This document shows positions 8,683 through 17,930 of a stretch of 64,000 nt of DNA, piece by piece. Each line of letters starts with the position of its first letter. The first letter of the stretch is position 1. The DNA is from Oleiagrimonas sp. C23AA (lineage in GTDB: Bacteria > Pseudomonadota > Gammaproteobacteria > Xanthomonadales > Rhodanobacteraceae): positions 643,826-707,825 of the forward strand of contig NZ_JAARLY010000001.1 in assembly GCF_011759385.1 (NCBI RefSeq), given 5' to 3'. A model generated the notes under the pieces. The model was not told the origin of the DNA and did not search any database. It was given only the letters and a program-made list of their open reading frames with translations. The position numbers were made by a program, and so were the translations under genes.

Positions 8683-10056
8683 ATGTCTTTTTCCGATCTG
8701 GGCCTTGCGCCCGAACTGCTGCGCGCGTTGACCGAGCAGGGCTACGAGTCGCCGACTCCGGTCCAGGCGCAGGCCATTCCTTTTGTGCTGGAAGGTCGCG
8801 ACCTTCTGGCCAGCGCGCAGACCGGCACCGGCAAGACCGCTGCCTTCACGCTGCCACTGCTGCATCGTCTGATTGGCGGCGAAGCCAAGCGCACGCCGCG
8901 CGCGCTGGTGCTGGTGCCGACCCGCGAGCTGGCCGCACAGGTGGCCGAGTCGGTGCGCACCTATGCGCGTCACGTGCGCATGCGCACCGCGGTGATCTTC
9001 GGCGGTGTCGGCATGGGTCCGCAGACCGATGCGTTGCGCCGTGGCGTGGACATCGTGGTGGCCACGCCGGGTCGTCTGCTCGACCACATCGGGCAGCGCC
9101 ACATTGATCTTTCCGGCATCCAGACGCTGATCCTGGACGAAGCCGACCGCATGCTCGACATGGGCTTCATCCGCGATATCCGCAAGGTGATTGCCGCGCT
9201 GCCCAAACAGCGTCAGAACCTGCTGTTCTCAGCCACCTTCAGCGGCGACATCCTGAAACTGGCCGAGGGTCTTCTGAGCGACCCGGCACGGGTGGAAGTG
9301 GCGCCGCGCAATACCACCGCCGAGCGCGTGTCGCAGAGTGTCTACAACGTCGACAAATCCAACAAAACGGCGCTGATCACGCATCTTGTCGGTACCGGCA
9401 ACTGGCGCCAGGTACTGGTGTTCACGCGCACCAAGCACGGCGCCAATCGTCTTGCCTTGCAGCTTGAGCGCAATGGATTGACCGCCGCGGCGATCCACGG
9501 CAACAAGTCGCAGAATGCCCGCACACGTGCGTTGGCCGATTTCAAGGCCGGCAAGGTGCGCGTGCTGGTGGCCACCGATATCGCAGCGCGTGGTCTGGAC
9601 ATCGATCAACTGCCGCACGTGATCAATCACGAACTGCCGAACGTGCCGGAAGACTACGTGCATCGTATCGGCCGCACAGGTCGTGCCGGCGCCGAGGGCG
9701 AGGCCATTTCGCTGGTGGCGCCCGATGAGCGCAAGTTGCTTCGCGACATTGAGCGGCTGCTCAAGCGCAAGCTGGATGCCGGCGTGGTGGAAGGCTTCGA
9801 GCCAGACCCCAATGCGCGTGCCGAGCCTGAAGAGGCTCCGCGTCGTGGTGGTGGTCGTGGGCAGGGTGCGTCCCGCTCCGGTGGCGGTCGTAGCCAGGCT
9901 GGCGGGCGTGGCCAAGGCAGCGGCAATGCCCGCCCGGGTGCCGGGCGAGGCAATGCGGCCAGTGGCGATGCGGCCAAGCCGGCCGGTGCACGTCGCCGCC
10001 GCCGCGGTGGCCGTGGCGGGCAAAGCCGCCAGCAGGGCCGTCCTCAGGGCGAATAG
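8683..10056 (+). CDS. rhlE: DEAD-box ATP-dependent RNA helicase, RhlE type
   Basis: 457 residues. All helicase motifs are present in order: Q motif ([11 protein letters not shown]), Walker [32 protein letters not shown], then domain 2 with [14 protein letters not shown] and [10 protein letters not shown]. The C-terminal tail (about residues 385-457) is rich in Arg/Gly (RGG-like), typical of RhlE proteins and probably an RNA-binding extension. RhlE remodels RNA in ribosome assembly and decay. The start is the ATG preceded by AAGGG (MSFSDLGL), not the longer frame. The leader of about 270 bp before it is unusually long for this window and could hold regulation, as is common for cold-induced helicases. 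Confidence 0.95.
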   Translation: MSFSDLGLAPELLRALTEQGYESPTPVQAQAIPFVLEGRDLLASAQTGTGKTAAFTLPLLHRLIGGEAKRTPRALVLVPTRELAAQVAESVRTYARHVRMRTAVIFGGVGMGPQTDALRRGVDIVVATPGRLLDHIGQRHIDLSGIQTLILDEADRMLDMGFIRDIRKVIAALPKQRQNLLFSATFSGDILKLAEGLLSDPARVEVAPRNTTAERVSQSVYNVDKSNKTALITHLVGTGNWRQVLVFTRTKHGANRLALQLERNGLTAAAIHGNKSQNARTRALADFKAGKVRVLVATDIAARGLDIDQLPHVINHELPNVPEDYVHRIGRTGRAGAEGEAISLVAPDERKLLRDIERLLKRKLDAGVVEGFEPDPNARAEPEEAPRRGGGRGQGASRSGGGRSQAGGRGQGSGNARPGAGRGNAASGDAAKPAGARRRRRGGRGGQSRQQGRPQGE

Positions 10057-10076
10057 GCGCTGCGCCAGGTCACGAC

Positions 10077-10107
10077 AAAAACGGCGAGCTGTGAGGCTCG
10101 CCGTTTT
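10077..10107. terminator. bidirectional intrinsic terminator between rhlE and GH13 gene
   Basis: The stem arms 10078-10089 and 10096-10107 contain acggcgagc / gctcgccgt flanked by A-run and T-run. It works in principle on both strands, which fits its place between two convergent genes. Confidence 0.85.
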
Positions 10108-10129
10108 CTGTTGTGAGCGAGGATGAACC

Positions 10130-11572
10130 TCAGCAGCGCATGGTCAGTACACGGCGCGTTTTCGCATCGACATAGCGGATGGTCGATTTCTTGAACAGCA
10201 AATCGACGAACAGCTGGCACCAGAACTCGCCCTTGCGCCACTCGATGCAGACGCTGGAGTCGTTCGAATATTCCAGATGGAAGGTGCCATCGAAGGCCGG
10301 ATAGGTGGAACGGAACTCCATCAGCTTGATCTGCCGGCGCACCAGTTTCTGGCTGAGCGCGGTTTCCACATCGTCAACGCTGAACCAGTGCCGGTTGATG
10401 TCGCGTGCCTCGCCGGTTTCCTCCATCAGCTCGATGTCGTTGGTGCCGCCGAACAGGCCCACGTAATACACCTGTGGAATGCCCGGCGCGAAGAACTGGA
10501 TGGCGCGGGCGGCGATGTAGGCGTCGTCGTTCTGCTTGAGCGCATCGTAGTAGGTGCAGGTCAGCTGGTAGATGGCGCCGACGCTGTGCACGTTGGCCGC
10601 CGAGCGACGCATGATCGGGTCGGCGCTGCGTGCCGAGACATTGTCGATCAGGTGCTGGATCTTTTCCTGCGGCAGCACGCCTTCCACATCGGGAATGCAG
10701 ATGCCATCGTGGGTATCGAGCACGGTGATCTGGTTGCGCGGACACATGCGCAGCCATTGCTTGAGATAACGACTGTCGCCATCGAGCAGCGAGTACAGCA
10801 GCAGCGGCGGCAACGCGAAGCCGTACGGGCGCATGTGGTGCAGCGAGATGGCGTACTGGTAGCTGGGATGGTCGTGCACCTCCGGCAAGGTCTCGGCGCC
10901 GTATTTCTCGGCCACGCCATTGATCCACGAACAGATTTCGTAGACATCCGGCTCGACCAGAAAGCAGCTGGTGCCCAGGCGCTTGGTGGTGTAGCCAAAG
11001 GCATCTAGCCGGAACAGCTTGACCCCGCGCTCGGTGAGGAAGCTGATGTAGTCCTCCATCAGGTTGTAGGTCAGTTCCGAGTCGTAGTTCAGATCAATCT
11101 GACGCTCGGTGAAGGTGCACCACACCCGGTCGGTGCTGCCGTCGGCGAAGGTGACCTCGCGGAACGGCTCCTTCTCCTTGCGGATGTGGATCTTGGCCAG
11201 GTCGTCCGGGCTGATCTCGCCAAGCTTGTCCACGTGCACGAACAGGTCGGCGTAATCGGACTTGTGCCCGTGTTCGAGAAAGTCCTTGAATTCGACCGAT
11301 TCGTCGGAGATGTGGTTCAGCGTCAGGTCCAGGCACAGGTCGAAACGCGCCGAGATGCGCTCGACATCGTCCCAGCTGCCATAGGCCGGATCGACCTCCT
11401 TGTGCGTCAGCGGCGAGAAGCCGCCATCGGCATTGGACGGGTACAGCGGCAGGATATGCACGCCGCCGACCGCGCGCGAAAGGTGGGCATCCAGCACCTG
11501 ATACAGATCGCCCAGATCGTTGCCGATACGGTTGGGGTAGCAGATCAGCTGGACGGCGTTTCGCAAAGCCAT
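10130..11572 (-). CDS. GH13_18 sucrose phosphorylase or sucrose 6'-phosphate phosphorylase
   Basis: 480 residues; a cytoplasmic alpha-amylase-fold enzyme with no signal peptide. It closely follows the Bifidobacterium sucrose phosphorylase layout as I remember it: VQLICYPNR at the start, GVHILPLYP, a nucleophile Asp at about residue 190 (FRLDAFGY), a general acid/base Glu at about 231 (LPEVHDHP), a transition-state Asp at about 289 (LDTHDGI) and [13 protein letters not shown] near the end. Such enzymes split sucrose (or its 6'-phosphate, or a glucosylglycerol-type substrate) with phosphate to glucose 1-phosphate. I cannot choose between these acceptors from the sequence. No sugar transporter or fructokinase is adjacent. 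It is divergent from the threonine aldolase gene. Confidence 0.85.
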   Translation of the reverse strand: MALRNAVQLICYPNRIGNDLGDLYQVLDAHLSRAVGGVHILPLYPSNADGGFSPLTHKEVDPAYGSWDDVERISARFDLCLDLTLNHISDESVEFKDFLEHGHKSDYADLFVHVDKLGEISPDDLAKIHIRKEKEPFREVTFADGSTDRVWCTFTERQIDLNYDSELTYNLMEDYISFLTERGVKLFRLDAFGYTTKRLGTSCFLVEPDVYEICSWINGVAEKYGAETLPEVHDHPSYQYAISLHHMRPYGFALPPLLLYSLLDGDSRYLKQWLRMCPRNQITVLDTHDGICIPDVEGVLPQEKIQHLIDNVSARSADPIMRRSAANVHSVGAIYQLTCTYYDALKQNDDAYIAARAIQFFAPGIPQVYYVGLFGGTNDIELMEETGEARDINRHWFSVDDVETALSQKLVRRQIKLMEFRSTYPAFDGTFHLEYSNDSSVCIEWRKGEFWCQLFVDLLFKKSTIRYVDAKTRRVLTMRC

Positions 11573-11718
11573 GGCAGAGTCTCTTCAGCGGGGACCACAA
11601 ACACCGTAAACACGCCGAGGCGGGCTCGCAAGCGGCCGTGGCCTGTCGATCGACACTTGCCGGGCCAGAAGGCAGGCGGCAACCTTCGGGTTCCTTTCGC
11701 CTTTCATGGGTAGCCCAA

Positions 11719-12735
11719 GTGGACTGGATCGATCTTCGCAGCGACACCGTGACGCGCCCCACCCAGGCCATGCGCCAGACCATGGTCGATGCCGAGGTGG
11801 GCGACGATGTCTATGGCGAAGACCCCACCGTCAACGCGCTGCAGGCGCGTCTGGCCAAGTTGCTGGGCAAGGATGATGCGCTGTTTGTGCCCACCGGCAC
11901 GCAGTCCAACCTGCTGGCGCTGATGGCCCATTGCGAGCGTGGCGATGAGTATCTGGTGGGCATGGACGCGCACACTTTTCGCTTCGAGGGTGGCGGCGCG
12001 GCGGTGCTCGGTTCCATCCAGCCGCAGCCGATCGAGCATGACGCCGACGGCAGTCTGCCGCTGGATGCCATCGAGGCGGCGATCAAGCCGGTGGATCCGC
12101 ATTTCGCGCGCACCCGGCTGTTGGCGCTGGAGAACACCTGGCACGGGCGTGCGCTGCCGATGGCCTATCTGGAGGCGGCGCACGATCTGGCGCGCTCGCA
12201 CGGACTGGCCTTGCATCTGGACGGGGCACGTTTTTTCAACGCCACGCAGGCCGCCAGCGTGGCGCCCGATGCCATGGCGCGTTATTTCGACAGTGTCTCG
12301 ATCTGCCTGTCCAAGGGGCTGGGGGCGCCGGTGGGTTCGGTGCTGGTGGGCTCGCACACGCTGATCGATCGCGCGCGGCGCTGGCGCAAGGTGGCCGGCG
12401 GCGGCTGGCGCCAGGCCGGCATGCTGGCTGCCGCAGGGCTTTACGCATTGGATCATCATATCGAGCGGCTGGCCGACGACCATCGTCGTGCCCAGACGCT
12501 GGCGCGAGGGCTGGGTGATATCGCGGCGCTCAAGGTGCTCGGGCAGCACACCAACATGGTGTTTGTGGATGTGCCCAAGGCGCGTCTGCGCGACCTGGAC
12601 CTGCACCTTCGCCAGCACGGCATTCGCGTCAGCATCGGCTACCTGCCGACCTTGCGCCTGGTTACGCATCTGGATGTCGACGATGACGCCATCGCGCGCA
12701 CCATCGACGCATTCGCACGCTTTTTGGGCGCATGA
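11719..12735 (+). CDS. ltaE: low-specificity L-threonine aldolase
   Basis: 338 residues; a PLP enzyme of fold type I that cleaves threonine or allo-threonine to glycine and acetaldehyde. It begins at the family-typical [21 protein letters not shown], the PLP-contacting [10 protein letters not shown] (Asp/Arg) and the Schiff-base lysine in [14 protein letters not shown] (about residue 200) are all visible. The start is a GTG just before the DLRSDT motif; the longer frame adds 27 residues with no family similarity. The ribosome site is weak. The gene stands alone, with the XdhC gene 52 bp downstream. Confidence 0.9.
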   Translation: MDWIDLRSDTVTRPTQAMRQTMVDAEVGDDVYGEDPTVNALQARLAKLLGKDDALFVPTGTQSNLLALMAHCERGDEYLVGMDAHTFRFEGGGAAVLGSIQPQPIEHDADGSLPLDAIEAAIKPVDPHFARTRLLALENTWHGRALPMAYLEAAHDLARSHGLALHLDGARFFNATQAASVAPDAMARYFDSVSICLSKGLGAPVGSVLVGSHTLIDRARRWRKVAGGGWRQAGMLAAAGLYALDHHIERLADDHRRAQTLARGLGDIAALKVLGQHTNMVFVDVPKARLRDLDLHLRQHGIRVSIGYLPTLRLVTHLDVDDDAIARTIDAFARFLGA

Positions 12736-12787
12736 ACCGCCGGCCGCTGAATGAAATCCAACAGGCCCTTCAGGCGGCTGGGCTAGA

Positions 12788-13804
12788 ATGACCGCCATGA
12801 CCGAAGCGCGTCCCAGTCCCTTGCTAGAACCGATGCCTGTCGGCGGCATGCGCGGCGTGGTCGAGGCGGCTTTGCGCGGCGCGCCCGACGGCTGCCTTGG
12901 CGTGGTATTGGCCACCGAGGGCTCCACTTATCGCCGCGCCGGCGCCATGATCCATATCGCCAGCGACGGCCACCGTGCCGGCTGGGTGTCCGGTGGTTGT
13001 CTGGAACCGGAGCTGGAAGCGCTGGCCGGTGAAGTGATGCAGGCCGGCCGTATGCGCCTGCTGTGCATCGACACCCGCGATGATGGCGACATCGTGTTTG
13101 GCAGCGGCACGGGCTGCCGCGGCCGGCAGTGGCTGGCCTTGTTGCCGATGCGTGCACTGCCCAAGGCGACTGAGCAACTGCAGGCGTGGTCGGACGGCGA
13201 CCTACCGTTGCACGTGTCGGTGCATCTGGACGGTCAGGTACGCATGCGTGTGGGTCAGTTCGACAGCCGTTGGTCGCTGGCCGTCGATCGACACCCGGGA
13301 CTGGACGCGCAGGATGGTGCCCAGTGGCAGGTCGAAGTGGCGCCGCCGCCGCGGCTGGTGCTGTTCGGCGGTGGCCCCGAATCGACGCCCCTGCTGTGGC
13401 AATTGCGCACGCTGGGCTGGCATGTGGAAGCAGTTGAGCGGCGCCCGCATTGGCGCGAGCGGGTACTGGCCGCCGACCGCCACGTGGAGTGCGTGCCGCG
13501 CGAATGGCCCGATCCGGTGCAGCGCCTGGATGCCGCCTTGCTGATGCACCACAATTTCGAGCTCGATCGCGAGGCCCTGGAGCGACTGGCACCCTTGGAT
13601 ATTGCACATATTGGCCTGCTCGGACCGCCGCGGCGGCGTGACGACCTTCTGGCCACGCTCGACCCCGGGCTTGTGCAACGCCTGAAACCACGCTTGCAGG
13701 CACCGGTCGGACTGATTCTTGGTGGACGTGGGCCAGAAGCGATTGCCTTGGCGGTCGCCGCGGGCCTGCATCAGTGGCGACAGCATCGGCATGGTGATGC
13801 TTGA
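12788..13804 (+). CDS. XdhC/CoxI-family molybdoenzyme maturation protein
   Basis: 338 residues with the two-part XdhC architecture: an N-terminal XdhC_CoxI domain (GVVLATEGSTYRRAGAMI, then SGGCLEPEL and FGSGTGCRGRQ), and a C-terminal Rossmann-like XdhC_C domain (LVLFGGGPESTPLLW, then HIGLLGPPRRRD and GLILGGRGPEAIALA). XdhC binds molybdenum cofactor and helps insert the sulfurated form into xanthine-dehydrogenase-type enzymes. It overlaps the next gene, a MobA-like nucleotidyltransferase, which fits a maturation pair. No molybdoenzyme structural gene is in the window. The start could also be the third codon (12797). Confidence 0.88.
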   Translation: MTAMTEARPSPLLEPMPVGGMRGVVEAALRGAPDGCLGVVLATEGSTYRRAGAMIHIASDGHRAGWVSGGCLEPELEALAGEVMQAGRMRLLCIDTRDDGDIVFGSGTGCRGRQWLALLPMRALPKATEQLQAWSDGDLPLHVSVHLDGQVRMRVGQFDSRWSLAVDRHPGLDAQDGAQWQVEVAPPPRLVLFGGGPESTPLLWQLRTLGWHVEAVERRPHWRERVLAADRHVECVPREWPDPVQRLDAALLMHHNFELDREALERLAPLDIAHIGLLGPPRRRDDLLATLDPGLVQRLKPRLQAPVGLILGGRGPEAIALAVAAGLHQWRQHRHGDA

Positions 13805-14387
13805 GCACGACGCACTGCTGCTGGCGGCTGGTGGCAGCCGTCGGCTGGGCCACTCCAAGGCGCGTCTGCGCCGCGACGGCGAGGCATTGATCACCCGTAG
13901 TGCGCGAGTTCTGGCCTCGCAGCAGTCGGTCCGGCGGGTGGCCGTGCTCGGTCACGATGCCGAGGCCTTGGCCGATTACCTGCCGACCGATTGGGTCTGC
14001 GTCACCAATGCCCACTGGCAAGAGGGCATGGCCAGCTCACTGCAATGTGGCCTGGCCGCGCTGGCCACTTCGAGGCCGGTGCTGGTAGCCGGCATCGATC
14101 AGCCGGGTCTGGACCCGAGCCACATCCACGCCTTGCTGAGCGCGGCGGGTGAAGCGAACGAGGCGGCGATCGTCAGCGACTACGGCGGCGCCTTCGGGTT
14201 GCCCGCACTGTTGCCGCGCTGCCTGCACTCGCGTGCTGGGGAGCTTTCCGGTGATCGCGGTTTCAAGCCCTTGATTCATCGAGCCGATGTGCCGTGCGTG
14301 CACGTGGCGGCACCCGAGTTGGCGCTGGATGTGGACACCGCCGAGGATCTGGACAAAGCCCGCCAGCGCGGCTGGATCGACACCTAG
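13791..14387 (+). CDS. MobA-like / MocA-type molybdopterin nucleotidyltransferase
   Basis: 198 residues; a small NTP-transferase domain with the N-terminal loop LLLAAGGSRRLGHSKA (glycine-rich NTP site plus Lys), GMASSLQCGLAA and DQPGLDP, all typical of the MobA-like/MocA group that adds CMP or GMP to molybdopterin. It overlaps the xdhC gene by 14 bp (8 bp if the second ATG at 13797 is used), so the two are surely cotranscribed. The pair probably matures a molybdenum hydroxylase encoded elsewhere. Confidence 0.82.
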   Translation: MVMLEHDALLLAAGGSRRLGHSKARLRRDGEALITRSARVLASQQSVRRVAVLGHDAEALADYLPTDWVCVTNAHWQEGMASSLQCGLAALATSRPVLVAGIDQPGLDPSHIHALLSAAGEANEAAIVSDYGGAFGLPALLPRCLHSRAGELSGDRGFKPLIHRADVPCVHVAAPELALDVDTAEDLDKARQRGWIDT

Positions 14388-14440
14388 CCGCTGGACGGTA
14401 CGGCGCACTGAAAACGCGTCGCACACGCTAGAATAGGGCG

Positions 14441-15220
14441 ATGATCTGCAATATCGCCGCCTACCACTTTGTCCCCATCGATGATGTCGACGCATGGGTC
14501 GATCGCCTGCGCGAGCAGGCCGATACGCTCGCGCTCAAGGGCACCATCCTGGTGGCACCGGAGGGGCTTAACCTGTTCCTGGCCGGGACCGAGCCGAACG
14601 TGGCTGCCTTCCTAACGGCACTACGTGCCGATGCGCGGTTCGCCGATATCCAGGTCAAATATAGCCGCAGCCGCCAGGTGCCGTTCGCGCGCCTGAAGGT
14701 CAAGCGCAAGCGCGAGATCATCGCCTTTCGCCGTGATCAGGCCTCGCCGCTTGAGCAAGGCCGCGCACCGGCAGTGTCGCCGCACACGCTCAAGCGCTGG
14801 ATGGCGCAAGGTTGTGACGACCATGGCCGACGCCTGGTGCTGCTGGATACGCGCAATCGCGAGGAAGTGGCCTACGGCAGTTTCGCTGGCGCAGTGACGC
14901 TGCCCATCGACAATTTCACCGATCTTCCAGCGGCGATTGCCGACCAGCGCGAGGCGCTGGCCGATGCCACGGTGGTCAGCTTCTGCACCGGAGGTATCCG
15001 CTGCGAGAAGGCCGCCTTGTGGATGCAGGCGCATGGTGTGCCCGGCGTGCATCAGCTTGATGGCGGCATTCTGGGCTACTTCGAGCAGGTGGGCGGGGAA
15101 GGCTACGAAGGGCGCTGTTTCGTCTTTGACGAGCGCGTGGCGCTGGACCCAACCTTGGCGCCAATGGTTGATGTCGATGTCGATGCCGCCGTGCCGGGCG
15201 TCACTACCGACGCCGCCTAA
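14441..15220 (+). CDS. trhO: tRNA uridine-34 hydroxylase, rhodanese family
   Basis: 259 residues. The N-terminal ferredoxin-like acylphosphatase-type domain (LKGTILVAPEGLNLFLAG, about residues 30-60) and the rhodanese domain (about 120-225) with active-site Cys in SFCTGGIRCEKAA match YceA/TrhO, the oxygen-dependent enzyme that makes 5-hydroxyuridine at the tRNA wobble position. The length is shorter than the roughly 350 residues of E. coli YceA because the C-terminal extension is short. The 3' end overlaps the convergent small membrane protein gene by 4 bp. Confidence 0.88.
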   Translation: MICNIAAYHFVPIDDVDAWVDRLREQADTLALKGTILVAPEGLNLFLAGTEPNVAAFLTALRADARFADIQVKYSRSRQVPFARLKVKRKREIIAFRRDQASPLEQGRAPAVSPHTLKRWMAQGCDDHGRRLVLLDTRNREEVAYGSFAGAVTLPIDNFTDLPAAIADQREALADATVVSFCTGGIRCEKAALWMQAHGVPGVHQLDGGILGYFEQVGGEGYEGRCFVFDERVALDPTLAPMVDVDVDAAVPGVTTDAA

Positions 15221-15471
15221 TCGCGATCACCACCGCCCCAGCGCCAGTGCGCCGGCGCGCCTTTCCAGGCGCATAGCCCGAACAGGGCGATCACCACCAG
15301 CAAGCCGGCCGCGGCGGCCGCTTCCAGCGGCAGGTAACGCGTCGCGGCAATCACCAGCACAATGGCCACGATGTAGCTGAGCCAGCCCTGCCAGCGCGCA
15401 GGCAGCGCCCAGCCCCAGCCGTAGCGCTTGGCGTGGAACCAGTAACGTGGTGGGCGTGAGGAAGAAGCCAT
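15217..15471 (-). CDS. small two-segment membrane protein, unknown function
   Basis: 84 residues. An N-terminal amphipathic/basic stretch (RYWFHAKRYGWGW) precedes two hydrophobic helices (about residues 29-45 and 50-68) and a polar tail ending GGGDRD. I do not recognise a named family. The basic Trp/Tyr-rich start followed by two transmembrane segments is a pattern I associate with small conserved membrane proteins of this order. It is convergent with trhO, overlapping by 4 bp. Confidence 0.6.
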   Translation of the reverse strand: MASSSRPPRYWFHAKRYGWGWALPARWQGWLSYIVAIVLVIAATRYLPLEAAAAAGLLVVIALFGLCAWKGAPAHWRWGGGDRD

Positions 15472-15517
15472 GGGCGCACCGCTGAAACAGGGTGATCCAT
15501 GTTAGCGCGAGCGATGC

Positions 15518-15547
15518 ACGAAGGGGCGCCTGCTGGCACCCCTTCGT
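15518..15547. terminator. 13-bp inverted repeat after the S10 carboxypeptidase gene
   Basis: The arms acgaaggggcgcc (15518-15530) and ggcaccccttcgt (15535-15547) pair with a single mismatch around a 4-nt loop. It lies just beyond the stop of the minus-strand peptidase gene. There is no strong T-run, so this is a candidate terminator only. Confidence 0.55.
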
Positions 15548-15570
15548 AGAGTCTTGCGGTACAGCCGGTG

Positions 15571-17076
15571 TCAGTGCTTGGCGTACATCGCCTTGACGTC
15601 CTCACGCAGTGTGTGGCCGGAGTCCTTGCGCGCATAGAACATGTGCCCACCGGGATATTCCTTCACCTGCACGCGGGTCGGGTCACCCATGGCCGGCATC
15701 TGGTCGACGGCCAGCACCGAGACCATGAACGGGCAGGACAGATCATCCCAGCCGTGAGCGATGGTCACGCGCATCTTTGGATCGTTGGCCACCGCTTCGC
15801 GCAGCTGGCTGACCGAGCCCTTTTCGGCATCGTCATCCTGATGCCACAGGCGGTTCACCTTGTAGCTGAGCGCGTTGTAGCGGCCAGTATATTTCCAGCC
15901 CACCGTCTTGGTGATGAAGTTGACCATGGCCGTGGTGGTCGGCGCGATGATGCCGTTCAAGATCGGATCGCCGCTTTCCTGCTGCGGCGCATCGGGGAAC
16001 GGGTCCCACGAGGTGACATTGGAATCGTAGCGGCTGCCCAGCTTGCCCTGGTCGCGATAGACCTCGCGCAGATAGGCCTGGGTATCCAGGCGGCCGCCGG
16101 AGCGACGCACGAAGGTCGGGTCCAGGCCGGTGATCTGGGTCACGTGCGCGATCATTGCCTTTTGCGCGGCCGGGTTGGAGCGGCCTTCCATCAGCGCGGT
16201 GGCGTAGGGGCCGCGGGTGTAGTCGATGATTTTCTGCATCGCTGCATCGGTGAGCTTGCCTTCGCGCTCAAGATGCGCGGCGGCAATCGACGGCAGCGTG
16301 GTCATCCACGGAATCGGCGAGACGTGCTTGTTGCTCCAGGCCGAGGGGTCAAGATACGGCGAAATCAGCGTCACGCCATTCATCGCCACGCCCAGCTGGG
16401 TCTGCAGGTACTCGGTGATGCGCGGACCACGGAAGCCGCCGTAGCTTTCGCCGACCAGATACTTGCGTGATTCCAGGCGACCGTTCTTGACCAGCCAGTC
16501 GTAGATGATGCGCGACAGGTAGTGGATGTCGGCGTCGGTGGAGTAGAAGTCCTTCACCGCCTGCTTCTGAGACTCCTCGGCACGCGAAAAGCCGGTGCCG
16601 ACCGGATCGATGAACACCAGATCGGTGAAGTCGAGCCAGGTGTTGGGGTTGTCGTGCAGCGTGGCCGGATCGGATGGCGCATCACCCTCGACGCCGAAGT
16701 TCACCTTCTTAGGGCCGATGGCGCCCATGTTGAGGTACACCGAGGAGGCACCCGGACCGCCATTGAGAGCGAAGGTGACCGGGCGGTGCTTGCCCGGCAC
16801 CGTATAGGCGGTATACATCACCTGCGCGATGACATCGCCTTTCTCGTTGCGCACCGGCAGGGTGCCCACGGTGACGTTGTAGCTGAGCGTCTTGCCATCG
16901 ACCACGGTGCTCTGGCGCACGTGGGCGTCGGCCGGGAACGGCGGCAGGTTGAAGCCCTTGGCGCTGGCTGGTGCCTTGTCGGCATGGCCGTGATCGGCCG
17001 CATGGGCCACGGGCAGGGCGACCACACTGGTCACCATGAGGGCGGCCAGCAGGGCCGAATGCAGAGTCTTGCGCAC
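15571..17076 (-). CDS. exported serine carboxypeptidase, peptidase family S10
   Basis: 501 residues. Starting from GTG at 17076 (preceded by GAGGAC at good spacing), a signal peptide runs to about residue 27 (VVALPVAHAAD). The S10 features are all present: oxyanion loop FALNGGPGASS, nucleophile Ser at about 211 in VGESYGGFRGPRI, a later AHGWDDLSCPF with the catalytic Asp region, and GGHMFY with the catalytic His near the C-terminus. It should remove C-terminal residues from peptides in the periplasm. It is followed on the same strand by a hairpin and stands 118 bp from the FKBP gene, so cotranscription is possible. Confidence 0.9.
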   Translation of the reverse strand: MRKTLHSALLAALMVTSVVALPVAHAADHGHADKAPASAKGFNLPPFPADAHVRQSTVVDGKTLSYNVTVGTLPVRNEKGDVIAQVMYTAYTVPGKHRPVTFALNGGPGASSVYLNMGAIGPKKVNFGVEGDAPSDPATLHDNPNTWLDFTDLVFIDPVGTGFSRAEESQKQAVKDFYSTDADIHYLSRIIYDWLVKNGRLESRKYLVGESYGGFRGPRITEYLQTQLGVAMNGVTLISPYLDPSAWSNKHVSPIPWMTTLPSIAAAHLEREGKLTDAAMQKIIDYTRGPYATALMEGRSNPAAQKAMIAHVTQITGLDPTFVRRSGGRLDTQAYLREVYRDQGKLGSRYDSNVTSWDPFPDAPQQESGDPILNGIIAPTTTAMVNFITKTVGWKYTGRYNALSYKVNRLWHQDDDAEKGSVSQLREAVANDPKMRVTIAHGWDDLSCPFMVSVLAVDQMPAMGDPTRVQVKEYPGGHMFYARKDSGHTLREDVKAMYAKH

Positions 17077-17194
17077 GGGTGTCCTCGTGTCTGACAGTAA
17101 GATGGCGTTCAGACTAGACCGCCGGCGCCCGCGGCGAGTGTGCAAGAAGGCATGGGTGGCCGCGCGGCGGTTGCACCCATGCCCCGGATCAGCC

Positions 17195-17638
17195 TCAGTC
17201 GGCGTGCACACCGACCAGCTTGACCTTGAACACCAGCGGTGCGTTGGGCGGGATCACACCACCGGCGCCATGGCTGCCGTAACCGAGCTGAGGCGGGATG
17301 ATCAGCTCGCGCGTGCCGCCCACGTGCATGCCGGCCACGCCCTGGTCCCAACCCTTGATCACGCGACCTGCGCCCAGCTTGAAGGTGAAGGGGTCGCCGC
17401 CGTGATCGGCGGTGCTGTCGAACTTCTTGCCGTGCTTGTCCTTGGCCTTCTGGTCGTAGAGCCAGCCGGTGTAGAGCACGTCCACATCCATGCCCGGCTT
17501 GGCCTCGGCGCCGCTGCCGACGGTGAGGTCCACCTTTTTCAGGGCGTCGACGTGACCGCCTTGATAGGGCGTGTTCGATGAGCTGCAGGCGGCAAGCAGC
17601 AAAACGGCGAGGCAGGGCAGCAATCGGCGCATGGGCAA
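17195..17638 (-). CDS. FKBP-type peptidyl-prolyl isomerase lipoprotein
   Basis: 147 residues. The lipobox LLLAAC gives a lipidated Cys at about residue 18. The mature part is a single FKBP domain: VDVLYTGWLYD, FTFKLGAGRVIKGWDQGVAGM, GGTRELIIPPQLGYG and VIPPNAPLVFKVKLV, with the aromatic pocket residues intact. It probably folds proteins in the periplasm while anchored in a membrane. It is divergent from the aromatic leader peptide and DAHP synthase region; the shared intergenic region is 131 bp. Confidence 0.9.
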   Translation of the reverse strand: MPMRRLLPCLAVLLLAACSSSNTPYQGGHVDALKKVDLTVGSGAEAKPGMDVDVLYTGWLYDQKAKDKHGKKFDSTADHGGDPFTFKLGAGRVIKGWDQGVAGMHVGGTRELIIPPQLGYGSHGAGGVIPPNAPLVFKVKLVGVHAD

Positions 17639-17769
17639 GGCTTCCTTTTAAAGTCGTTGGTCAGGTGGATGGCCATTCTAAGCGTATGGCGATGGCCGGT
17701 GCGGAAGGCGCCACTAAACGCCTCGTCGCTTGTATGCTGCGCCCCGGCTGTGGTAAACCAGATGCCGTC

Positions 17770-17838
17770 ATGAATATCGCTGCCTGCCGCTATTACTTTT
17801 GGTATGGCATTCCAAAGCCACTGGCGGAGGAAGGGTAG
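17770..17838 (+). CDS. candidate aromatic-amino-acid leader peptide of the DAHP synthase attenuator
   Basis: A 22-codon frame whose middle reads Arg-Tyr-Tyr-Phe-Trp-Tyr-Gly (codons at 17788-17808: CGC TAT TAC TTT TGG TAT GGC). Five consecutive aromatic residues covering all three end products of the pathway is what a translation-coupled sensor would need. It ends 29 nt before a 12-bp terminator hairpin and 92 nt before the DAHP synthase start. The ribosome site is weak. A possible -10 box (TATGCT, 17733-17738) lies about 30 nt upstream without an obvious -35. The gene is inferred from arrangement, not from family similarity. Confidence 0.72.
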   Translation: MNIAACRYYFWYGIPKPLAEEG

Positions 17839-17897
17839 CGCTCGGTTGCAACACGCCGACACACCTGAAAAGCCGCCAGACCCCTGGCGGCTTTTTT
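17783..17897 (+). promoter_or_regulatory. ribosome-mediated transcription attenuator upstream of DAHP synthase
   Basis: Four segments can pair in the classical alternatives. 1:2 is 17783-17790 (cctgccgc) with 17824-17830 (gcggagg), seven pairs with one bulge, enclosing the aromatic codons. 2:3 (antiterminator) is ctggcgg 17821-17827 with ccgccag 17873-17879, seven perfect pairs. 3:4 (terminator) is 17868-17879 with 17884-17895, twelve perfect pairs, 4-nt loop, then T-run to 17897. A ribosome stalled on Tyr/Phe/Trp codons would cover segment 1, free segment 2 for pairing with 3 and allow readthrough. Pairings were checked by eye; energies were not computed. Confidence 0.75.
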
Positions 17898-17930
17898 CAT
17901 GGCCGCCGGGACACCCAAGGAGCCCGACGC

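Noticed and set aside
11704..12927. Minus-strand frame of 407 codons opposite threonine aldolase
   Set aside because: Shadow of the conserved aldolase gene; no motifs.
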